The notes below the pieces were generated by a model. That model saw only the letters and a list, made by a program, of their open reading frames with translations. It searched no databases and was not told where the DNA came from. 5,993 bases of DNA from an uncultured Erysipelotrichaceae bacterium (GTDB lineage: Bacteria; Bacillota_I; Bacilli_A; RF39; UBA660): contig CACXEZ010000058.1 in the NCBI GenBank assembly GCA_902766815.1, positions 1 through 5,993 of the forward strand, read 5' to 3'. Both the position numbers and the translations under genes were made by a program. Position 1 is the first letter of the stretch; the number at the start of each line of letters is the position of its first letter. This document shows positions 1 through 5,348 of the stretch, in pieces.

Positions 1-2
1 AA

Positions 3-59
3 AGATTTGCAAAAAAAACATATAACAATTTATATGACGACTTAGAAGATATGATATAA
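3..59 (+). CDS. C-terminal end of an unidentified upstream gene (partial)
   Basis: Frame 3 is open from the window edge and ends at a TAA at 57-59, giving an 18-residue tail, RFAKKTYNNLYDDLEDMI. The other two forward frames hit stops within the first 45 bases. A strong intrinsic terminator begins two bases after this stop, which supports it as a true gene end. The tail is acidic at its very end and shows no recognisable domain, so no function is assigned. Confidence 0.5.
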   Translation, partial: RFAKKTYNNLYDDLEDMI

Positions 60-60
60 G

Positions 61-98
61 ATAAAACCTTACTCGAAAAAAGAGTAAGGTTTTATTCT
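61..98 (+). terminator. Intrinsic terminator of the upstream gene
   Basis: The arms at 61-74 (ATAAAACCTTACTC) and 82-95 are perfect reverse complements, giving a 14-bp stem with a 7-nt A-rich loop. The descending arm ends in TTTTATTCT, a serviceable U tract. It follows the stop at 59 directly and lies just before the rel promoter, so it insulates rel from upstream transcription. Confidence 0.85.
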
Positions 99-110
99 AC
101 AAAAAATGAA

Positions 111-139
111 TACTTGTCAAGAAGAAATATTGACAAGTA
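111..139. repeat. Perfect 10-bp inverted repeat overlapping the rel -35 box (candidate operator)
   Basis: TACTTGTCAA at 111-120 is the exact reverse complement of TTGACAAGTA at 130-139, with a 9-bp spacer (121-129). The right arm contains the whole TTGACA -35 hexamer of the rel promoter. There is no U tract after it and the terminator hairpin is a separate structure upstream, so a protein-binding operator is more plausible than a second terminator. The regulator is unknown. The repeat is directly visible; its function is inferred. Confidence 0.55.
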
Positions 140-158
140 AAGAAAATCAGTTTAATAT
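130..158 (+). promoter_or_regulatory. Sigma-A type promoter of rel
   Basis: A perfect -35 TTGACA (130-135) is followed by a 17-bp spacer and TAATAT (153-158), which matches 4 of 6 bases of TATAAT. TTTAAT at 151-156 is a 5/6 match but at a 15-bp spacing. Transcription would start near 165, leaving a leader of about 20 nt that contains the purine-rich ribosome site AAGGAAAG at 172-179, before ATG codons at 184 and 187. Confidence 0.65.
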
Positions 159-183
159 GGATTTAAGATGGAAGGAAAGATTT

Positions 184-2346
184 ATGATGGATGATATAAA
201 TAAAAAAATTACGATAGAAGACTTAATTAATAAAGTAAAAACCTATAACCAGAATGAAAAAGATTTAAATTTAATTAATAAAGCATTTGATTACGCTGAT
301 AAAAAACATTTTGGTGTAAAAAGAATTACAGGGGATGACTATATCTCTCATCCCTTAAATGTAGCCTATATTCTAACAGATATTAATGTTGATGCAGAAT
401 GTCTAGCTGCAGCTCTTTTACATGACACCGTAGAAGATACAGATAGCACATTAAAAGAAATCAAACAATTATTTGGAAAAGAAGTAGCTTCACTAGTAGA
501 TGGAGTAACCAAAATCAATCGTATTCACTTTTCTAATGCTGGAGAATTAATGGCAGCAAATCAAAGAAAAATATTAGTAGGTCTATCAGAAGATGTAAGA
601 GTAATCATCATTAAACTAGCTGATCGTCTTCATAATATGCGAACCCTTTACGTAATGCCTGAAGAAAAACAAAAGAAAAAATCAAGAGAAACATTAGAAA
701 TATTAACTCCCGTAGCCGATCGGTTAGGTATCAATAAAATTAAAAGTGAATTAGAAGATTTATCATTGCGCTATTTAAAACCCAACGTTTATTTTGATAT
801 TGTAGAAAAGCTTAATGCCAAAAAAACTGAAATGGATGAAAATGTAAATGACATGCTACTAGAAGTATCAAGTTTATTAACTGAACATCATATAAAACAT
901 GAAATATTTGGTAGAAGTAAAAGTATATACAGTATCTATAAAAAACTAGATAAAGGAAAAAAATTCAATGATATTTACGATATTTTAGCTCTTCGTGTAT
1001 TAGTAGATACAGAACAAGAATGTTACCTAGCACTAGGTTTAATTCATTCTAAATATAAACCAGTACCTAATCGTTTTAAAGATTATATAGCAATGCCTAA
1101 AACCAATCTCTATCAATCTCTTCATACCACTGTATTTGGCGTAGATGGTAAATTGTTTGAAATTCAAATTCGTACACATGATATGCACAAAGTGGCAGAA
1201 TATGGAATAGCTTCTCACTGGTCATATAAAGCACACGGAAGCGTAAAAACAGTAAAAGACTCTATGGAAGCAAAACTACAAATATTTAGAAGTATTATGG
1301 AATTAAATGAAGAGTCTGATACCCCAGAAGAATTTATCCATAATATAAAACAAGATATTTTAACAAGTGATTCAATCTATGTATATACTCCAAAAGGAGA
1401 TGTATTAGAATTACCGGTTGGTTCTACTCCTGTCGATTTTGCCTACAAAGTTCATAGTGAATTGGGAAATACTTTAGTAGGTGCTATTGTCAATGAAAAT
1501 ATCGTTCCCTTAGATTATCAATTAAAAACAGGGGATATCATTAAAGTAAATACTAATAAATCTTGCAAAGGACCAAATAAAGATTGGTTAAACTTTGTTG
1601 TAACAAGTCAAGCTAAAAATAAAATTAAATCATTTTATAGTAAATTAGACAAAAATGAAAGTTTGCAAAAAGGACAGGATTTATTAGCATCAGAATTAAG
1701 AAAAAATAACTTACCAATTCATGATACAATAACTAATAGCAATATTGATTCGATCTGTAATGAATTTAAAATAAAAAATATAACTGATTTATATATAGCT
1801 ATAGGAAACAATCAAATAACTCCCGGATCGATTATAAAATTTATTACCAAAAAAGAAGATTTCCAAGACATCACTTTGAAAATCAATGAAACACAAACGA
1901 AACAATTATCTAGTAAAAATGATATCTTAGTAGAAGGACTAGATGATATAAAAGTAAACTTAAGTGGATGCTGTAAGCCAATTCCAGGGGATCATATCAT
2001 TGGATATATTACCAAAGGATCTGGGATAACAGTCCACCGATCAGTATGTCAAAATATAACTGATGTAGATGAAAGACTAATTAATGTAAAATGGAACAAT
2101 GAGTTAAATAAAAAATACTTTACAGATATTATTATTCACACTAACACCTCAGATAACCTATTAGATATCATCACTAAAGCAAGTCTAAACAGCATTACAA
2201 TTGATAGTATTTCCACCATTAATAAAAGCGAATACAAAGTATATAAATTAACCATTTTAGTAGAAAATACAGATAAATTAAAAAAATTCATGATAGATCT
2301 AACTAATCTACCATTTACATTAAATGTAGAAAGATTATTAAAATAA
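184..2346 (+). CDS. rel: Bifunctional (p)ppGpp synthetase/hydrolase Rel (RelA/SpoT family)
   Basis: Long cytosolic stringent-response enzyme: it makes (p)ppGpp from ATP and GDP/GTP on starved ribosomes and hydrolyses it when amino acids return. From the ATG at 184 it has 720 aa, normal for the family. Domains: HD hydrolase, about 15-180, with R47, H56, H80-D81, E84-D85 and D147/N151 (motif LADRLHNMRT); synthetase, about 220-355, with G243-R244, D266 (YDILALR), Y310 (NLYQSLHTT) and E326 (EIQIRT); TGS, about 396-457; helical region; zinc-finger/RIS-type domain with C596-C597, H618 and C622; ACT, about 646-720. Residue numbering from this start is within about three of the well-studied streptococcal Rel. 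Both catalytic centres look intact, so it should be bifunctional. Start choice: AAGGAAAG at 172-179 lies 7 nt before 184 (M187 is also possible). The in-frame ATG at 106 has no ribosome site, and that extension contains the promoter. Confidence 0.95.
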   Translation: MMDDINKKITIEDLINKVKTYNQNEKDLNLINKAFDYADKKHFGVKRITGDDYISHPLNVAYILTDINVDAECLAAALLHDTVEDTDSTLKEIKQLFGKEVASLVDGVTKINRIHFSNAGELMAANQRKILVGLSEDVRVIIIKLADRLHNMRTLYVMPEEKQKKKSRETLEILTPVADRLGINKIKSELEDLSLRYLKPNVYFDIVEKLNAKKTEMDENVNDMLLEVSSLLTEHHIKHEIFGRSKSIYSIYKKLDKGKKFNDIYDILALRVLVDTEQECYLALGLIHSKYKPVPNRFKDYIAMPKTNLYQSLHTTVFGVDGKLFEIQIRTHDMHKVAEYGIASHWSYKAHGSVKTVKDSMEAKLQIFRSIMELNEESDTPEEFIHNIKQDILTSDSIYVYTPKGDVLELPVGSTPVDFAYKVHSELGNTLVGAIVNENIVPLDYQLKTGDIIKVNTNKSCKGPNKDWLNFVVTSQAKNKIKSFYSKLDKNESLQKGQDLLASELRKNNLPIHDTITNSNIDSICNEFKIKNITDLYIAIGNNQITPGSIIKFITKKEDFQDITLKINETQTKQLSSKNDILVEGLDDIKVNLSGCCKPIPGDHIIGYITKGSGITVHRSVCQNITDVDERLINVKWNNELNKKYFTDIIIHTNTSDNLLDIITKASLNSITIDSISTINKSEYKVYKLTILVENTDKLKKFMIDLTNLPFTLNVERLLK

Positions 2347-2380
2347 GAAGTATATTCCAAAAAAAGAATATGCTTCTTTT
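2345..2380 (+). terminator. Intrinsic terminator of rel
   Basis: The stem pairs 2345-2357 (AAGAAGTATATTC) with 2366-2378, 13 bp including one wobble pair, around an 8-nt A-rich loop, and runs into TTTT. It begins within the rel stop codon. It separates rel from the next gene, which has its own promoter. Confidence 0.8.
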
Positions 2381-2488
2381 CATTCATTAGTGAAAAAAAT
2401 GTATACATAAAAGTTTATTTTAATCATATATTTATATGTAAATTAGCGATTACTTGTTAACAATAAATTTATAATTTAAAAAAATCAC
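2381..2488. other. AT-rich intergenic spacer with small palindromes
   Basis: No open frame of note. Two short palindromes are visible: CATATA-TT-TATATG at 2425-2438 and the perfect 10-bp palindrome TTGTTAACAA at 2454-2463, which ends 25 bp before the -35 of the downstream gene. Either may be chance in DNA this AT-rich. Confidence 0.4.
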
Positions 2489-2517
2489 TAGACAATTTTA
2501 TAGCAATATGATATAAT
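2489..2517 (+). promoter_or_regulatory. Strong extended -10 sigma-A promoter of the tandem synthetase gene
   Basis: TAGACA (2489-2494, 5/6 to consensus), a 17-bp spacer and a perfect TATAAT (2512-2517) preceded by TG at 2509-2510, so a full TGnTATAAT extended -10. The start site would be near 2524, giving a leader of about 45 nt that ends in the GAAAGGGG ribosome site (2556-2563). The near-consensus form suggests substantial basal transcription rather than dependence on an activator. Confidence 0.8.
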
Positions 2518-2568
2518 ACATACTCAGCCACTCAAAAAGGATAGTTTCTTAAATAGAAAGGGGAAAAA

Positions 2569-3843
2569 ATGAAAACAGAAACAGAATTTAAATATGAGGA
2601 AGCATTAAAAAATCTAAAAAGAAAATTAGAAGAATTATATGAAGAGTACTCTAATTCAAAAGAAGATAATCCAATAGAACATATCAAATACAGATTAAAA
2701 AGTAAGGATAGTACCAAAACAAAATTATATAATAAAGCCTTAGAATATAACGAAGAAAACATAGAGAAAAATGTAAGTGATGTAGTGGGTGCCAGGATTG
2801 TATGCTCCTTCTTGAGTGATGTAAAAAAAGTAATTACCAGTTTAAAAAATCATCCAGAACTACAAGTAATAAGTTGCAAAGATTATATAACAAATCCTAA
2901 ATTAAATGGATACTCTAGCTATCATATGATTGTAAGAGTTCCGGTGATAATAAATGAACAAATTACCTATGTGAAAGCCGAAATTCAAATCAGAACCATT
3001 GCTATGGATATGTGGGCTAGTCTAGATCATAAAATCCGTTACAAAAAAGGAATTCAATTATCAGAACAAACAGAACAAGTAATTATTAATAGTTCCAAAG
3101 AATGTAGAAGATTAGATGAAACACTAAATGAAAAATATCTAACTGAAAAGAATAGGGTAAAAACAATTCAATCTCCAAAAGAAAATATAAATTGGATTAA
3201 CAGGGCAGAATACATGAAATTAATGAATAAATATAGTTATGCTCTAGGAATTGTACTTAACAAAGTATATTATTTATTTAATATGTATAATCACGAAGAA
3301 GAATGTATGAAAGAAGTAAACCCAATCGAACATATTAAATACAGATTAAAGAACAAAGACAGTATTGAAGCAAAATTAAATAGCAAATCCCTAGAATATA
3401 CAGAAGATAATATTGAAAAAAATGTAAATGATATAGCAGGAATTAGAATTGTTTGTTCTTTTGAAAGTGATCTAGTTAGAATTATTGATGATTTAAAATG
3501 TGGTCTAGGACTACAGATTGTAAAAGAAAAGAATTATGTAAAAAATCCTAAAGCAAGTGGATATGCTGGACATCACCTAATTGTAAGTGTTCCCGTATAT
3601 GATCTTAATGGCTTAATAGAAAATATAAAAGTAGAAATTCAAGTAAGAACCATTGCTATGGATATGTGGGCTAGTTTAGAACACAAATTATGTTATCGAA
3701 AATATTCAGATAAAGAAACAAAAAAAGAGCTACTTAGATTAGCAGAAGAAAGACGTGAAACAGACAAAAAAATGGAAAAAATTATTGATGAATCAAGACA
3801 ATTAATAACTACAAAAAGAAAAACGAAAAGAATTCATTCATAA
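2569..3843 (+). CDS. Tandem RelQ-type small alarmone synthetase (two RelA_SpoT domains fused)
   Basis: Predicted cytosolic (p)ppGpp synthetase without HD, TGS or ACT domains. The 424 residues are two full RelQ-like units of about 212 aa each; B. subtilis RelQ is 211 aa. Unit 1: N-terminal helix (about 8-27), synthetase core 34-158, C-terminal helices (about 165-195). Unit 2: helix (about 219-241), core 251-376, helices (about 380-412). Core residues recur in register: R42/K44/S48/K52 and R259/K261/S265/K269; D71 (DVVGARIVCSF) and D288 (DIAGIRIVCSF); G-loop GYSSYH at 114-119 and GYAGHH at 331-336; E138 (EIQIRT) and E356 (EIQVRT); shared RTIAMDMWASL. By hand alignment about 75 of 125 core positions are identical. 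The start has GAAAGGGG 5 nt upstream. It lies 222 bp after rel, same strand, with its own promoter and terminator. Alarmone synthesis is inferred from the family; ppGpp, pppGpp or pGpp as main product cannot be told. The gene looks intact. Confidence 0.88.
   Translation: MKTETEFKYEEALKNLKRKLEELYEEYSNSKEDNPIEHIKYRLKSKDSTKTKLYNKALEYNEENIEKNVSDVVGARIVCSFLSDVKKVITSLKNHPELQVISCKDYITNPKLNGYSSYHMIVRVPVIINEQITYVKAEIQIRTIAMDMWASLDHKIRYKKGIQLSEQTEQVIINSSKECRRLDETLNEKYLTEKNRVKTIQSPKENINWINRAEYMKLMNKYSYALGIVLNKVYYLFNMYNHEEECMKEVNPIEHIKYRLKNKDSIEAKLNSKSLEYTEDNIEKNVNDIAGIRIVCSFESDLVRIIDDLKCGLGLQIVKEKNYVKNPKASGYAGHHLIVSVPVYDLNGLIENIKVEIQVRTIAMDMWASLEHKLCYRKYSDKETKKELLRLAEERRETDKKMEKIIDESRQLITTKRKTKRIHS
2668..3042 (+). 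repeat. Internal duplication, copy 1 (synthetase core of unit 1)
   Basis: Encodes residues 34-158. It is homologous to the stretch at 3319-3696 in the same gene, 651-654 bases downstream. Two blocks stay close at DNA level: 2668-2700 differs from 3319-3351 at only 4 of 33 bases, all synonymous, and the 30 bases at 2992-3021 are identical to 3646-3675. The rest has diverged to roughly 60% protein identity. Confidence 0.85.
3319..3696 (+). repeat. Internal duplication, copy 2 (synthetase core of unit 2)
   Basis: Encodes residues 251-376, the second synthetase core. It has a one-residue insertion relative to copy 1 in the loop before the EIQ strand. Differences from copy 1 cluster in the G-loop (GYAGHH against GYSSYH) and in the segment around residues 308-324. 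Confidence 0.85.
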
Positions 3844-3865
3844 GAGAATTTTTTTCGTTTTTTTT
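3820..3865. terminator. Bidirectional terminator shared by the tandem synthetase and dacF
   Basis: The stem pairs 3820-3835 with 3846-3861, 16 bp including one wobble, around a 10-nt loop. The loop contains the plus-strand TAA (3841-3843), so the left arm lies inside the last codons of the synthetase gene. A T run follows on the plus strand (3858-3865), and on the minus strand the arm also runs into T-rich sequence. It can therefore serve both converging genes, whose stops are 33 bp apart. Confidence 0.8.
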
Positions 3866-3876
3866 AAGCTCTAATA

Positions 3877-5115
3877 TTATAATGTTCCCCGCATGATATT
3901 CAATAACTCTCTATAATAAGCTGTAAAGATATTAACTTTTTCCACAGTTTCTCCAACAGTAGCATCAATAGTCATAAGTATTTTATTATCCTCTAAAATA
4001 TCAATCTTTCCTACAACATCTCCTACTTTAACAGGCGCCTTAACAGTTTTAACATGTACTTGATAAGTAACATTTCTCTTAGTACCACTCTTTGTATTTA
4101 AAATAGTAACATCTTCTTTAGGTACGATTTGTACTATTTTTTTCTTTCCAAGGGTTACCGTTTTAGTATCTAAAACAGTATTTTTAGACAATACCGAATC
4201 AATTTGGTAAGAATTAAACCCATAATCCAACATATCAGTAGTTTCGCTGTTACGAATAGCAGAGGTAGGTTCACCCATAACAACAATAATAAGTCGCATA
4301 TTATTTCTCTTAGCAGTAGTAGTAATACAATATCCGGCCTCATTAGTATATCCAGTTTTTAATCCATCAACTCCCTGATAATAACGTACTAATTTATTAG
4401 TATTCACAAGCCAAAAACTTTTATCAGTATTTTTTCTTAAATAATCTTCATAAGTTCCAGTAAATTCCAATATTTTTTCATGCTTTACCAATTCCATTGC
4501 TATCATAGCCATATCATAAGCACTAGAATAATGTTCTTTATGATCAAGACCACAAGCATTTTCAAAATGAGTATTTTTAAGACCAAGCACCTTAGCCTTA
4601 TCATTCATCATCTTAACAAAATTCTCTTCGGTACCACCAATTCTTTCAGCCATAGAAACAGCTGCGTCATTTCCACTTCCAATACAAATTCCCTTTACCA
4701 AATCTTCAACAGTCATTTGTTCTCCAACCTCTAGAAATATTTGAGAACCTCCCATAGAAGCAGCATGGGAAGAAGTTGTCACTTTTTCATCCCACTTCAA
4801 ATTACCATTATCAATATTTTCCATAATAAGTAAAAGAGTCATCATTTTAGTCATAGAAGCCATAGGTAATTGTTCATCGCTATTTTTCTGATAGATGATT
4901 TTACCAGTAGATGCTTCTAACATAATAGCACTCTTAGCATTAGAAGCTAAATTCAATCCAGTATTCTCTTCATTTTGGAATTTCTCTTCCTTAATATCTA
5001 TATTTTCCTCTTTTTCACCTGCAGTACCTTGTTGTATAGTATTTCCTATCTCTTGAGCATAAACATTCATAAAACAAAAGAAAAATACCAAAATAACCAA
5101 TAATATTTTTTTCAT
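3877..5115 (-). CDS. dacF: DacF-like serine-type D-Ala-D-Ala carboxypeptidase (low-molecular-weight PBP)
   Basis: Trims the terminal D-Ala from peptidoglycan pentapeptides outside the cell and limits cross-linking; a penicillin-binding protein of the peptidase S11 family. The 412 aa begin with a signal peptide (MKKILLVILVFFFCFMNVYA, likely cut after A20), then a Glu/Lys-rich linker to about 58 and the catalytic domain to about 300. All three active-site motifs are present: S87-M-T-K90 (nucleophile S87), S147-G-N149 and K253-T-G255. DacF-like stretches include HAASMGGSQIFLE and TGTYEDYLR. A PBP5-type C-terminal beta domain follows (about 305-393), then a tail (396-412) suited to an amphipathic membrane anchor. 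The ribosome site AGGTGAT, 6 nt before ATG, is an excellent anti-16S match. It converges on the synthetase gene and diverges from topA. DacF is assigned over DacA/DacB from recalled similarity; the broader family is certain. In sporulating relatives dacF shapes the spore cortex, but nothing here shows sporulation. Confidence 0.93.
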   Translation of the reverse strand: MKKILLVILVFFFCFMNVYAQEIGNTIQQGTAGEKEENIDIKEEKFQNEENTGLNLASNAKSAIMLEASTGKIIYQKNSDEQLPMASMTKMMTLLLIMENIDNGNLKWDEKVTTSSHAASMGGSQIFLEVGEQMTVEDLVKGICIGSGNDAAVSMAERIGGTEENFVKMMNDKAKVLGLKNTHFENACGLDHKEHYSSAYDMAMIAMELVKHEKILEFTGTYEDYLRKNTDKSFWLVNTNKLVRYYQGVDGLKTGYTNEAGYCITTTAKRNNMRLIIVVMGEPTSAIRNSETTDMLDYGFNSYQIDSVLSKNTVLDTKTVTLGKKKIVQIVPKEDVTILNTKSGTKRNVTYQVHVKTVKAPVKVGDVVGKIDILEDNKILMTIDATVGETVEKVNIFTAYYRELLNIMRGTL

Positions 5116-5186
5116 TCTTCATCACCTAATAAAAAATATGTCGAATAAAGAAAAAAATAACAGTTAGAAAAAAGAAAAATTTTATT

Positions 5187-5215
5187 TTTATACTTGTAAT
5201 GTTCACATTTAACAG
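5187..5215 (-). promoter_or_regulatory. Weak candidate promoter of dacF
   Basis: Reading leftward, CTGTTA (5215-5210, only 3/6 to the -35 consensus), a 17-bp spacer and TATAAA (5192-5187, 5/6 to the -10). Transcription would start near 5180, giving a leader of about 65 nt. No better pair was found between 5116 and 5300, and other AT-rich hexamers could serve. The candidate -35 lies in one arm of the inverted repeat at 5208-5240. Confidence 0.3.
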
Positions 5216-5240
5216 ATAATAATCTTCATTATTTGTTAAA
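5208..5240. repeat. 13-bp inverted repeat in the dacF-topA divergent region
   Basis: TTTAACAGATAAT at 5208-5220 and ATTATTTGTTAAA at 5228-5240 are reverse complements at 12 of 13 positions, the exception being a G-T wobble if folded as RNA. The spacer is 7 bp, AATCTTC. It lies about 93 bp upstream of the dacF start and 53 bp upstream of the topA -35. It could be an operator or a hairpin in a longer dacF leader. No long U run follows, so a terminator is unlikely. Confidence 0.5.
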
Positions 5241-5293
5241 AATCTAAAAAATAAATATCTCTGTAATATAGTGTAAAGTTTCAAATATTCTCC

Positions 5294-5322
5294 TTGACAA
5301 AATAATTTTATTTTAGTATAAA
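5294..5322 (+). promoter_or_regulatory. Sigma-A type promoter of topA
   Basis: Perfect -35 TTGACA (5294-5299), 17-bp AT-rich spacer and TATAAA (5317-5322, 5/6 to consensus). The start site would fall near 5329, at the edge of the ribosome site AAAGGAGA (5331-5338), so the leader is only about 20 nt. topA promoters respond to supercoiling in several bacteria; nothing here shows that directly. Confidence 0.8.
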
Positions 5323-5348
5323 TTTAGAAGAAAGGAGAGATTTACAAG

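Noticed and set aside
92..120. Leftward promoter using the left arm of the rel inverted repeat (TTGACA on the minus strand with TAGAAT)
   Set aside because: The spacing is only 15 bp and it would fire straight into the terminator hairpin with no gene behind it; an operator half-site explains the arm better.
2136..2408. 90-codon minus-strand open frame over the end of rel
   Set aside because: Antisense to the clearly coding ACT region of rel and its terminator; hydrophobic low-complexity product of AT-rich antisense, with no convincing ribosome site. A shadow.
2518..2568. Riboswitch or attenuator in the leader of the tandem synthetase gene
   Set aside because: The leader is about 45 nt and shows no stable stem or terminator before the ribosome site.
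2532..2762. 76-codon minus-strand open frame over the start of the tandem synthetase
   Set aside because: Antisense to the conserved N-terminal helix and core of the synthetase and its ribosome site; Ser/Phe/Leu-rich composition typical of antisense to Lys/Glu-rich genes.
2569..3843. Toxic small alarmone synthetase of a toxin-antitoxin pair
   Set aside because: Such toxins usually sit beside a small antitoxin gene; none is present on either side. The sequence resembles housekeeping RelQ and has a strong promoter and its own terminator.
4480..4734. 84-codon plus-strand open frame inside dacF
   Set aside because: Antisense to the DacF catalytic domain including the SGN region; no domain and no recognisable start signals.
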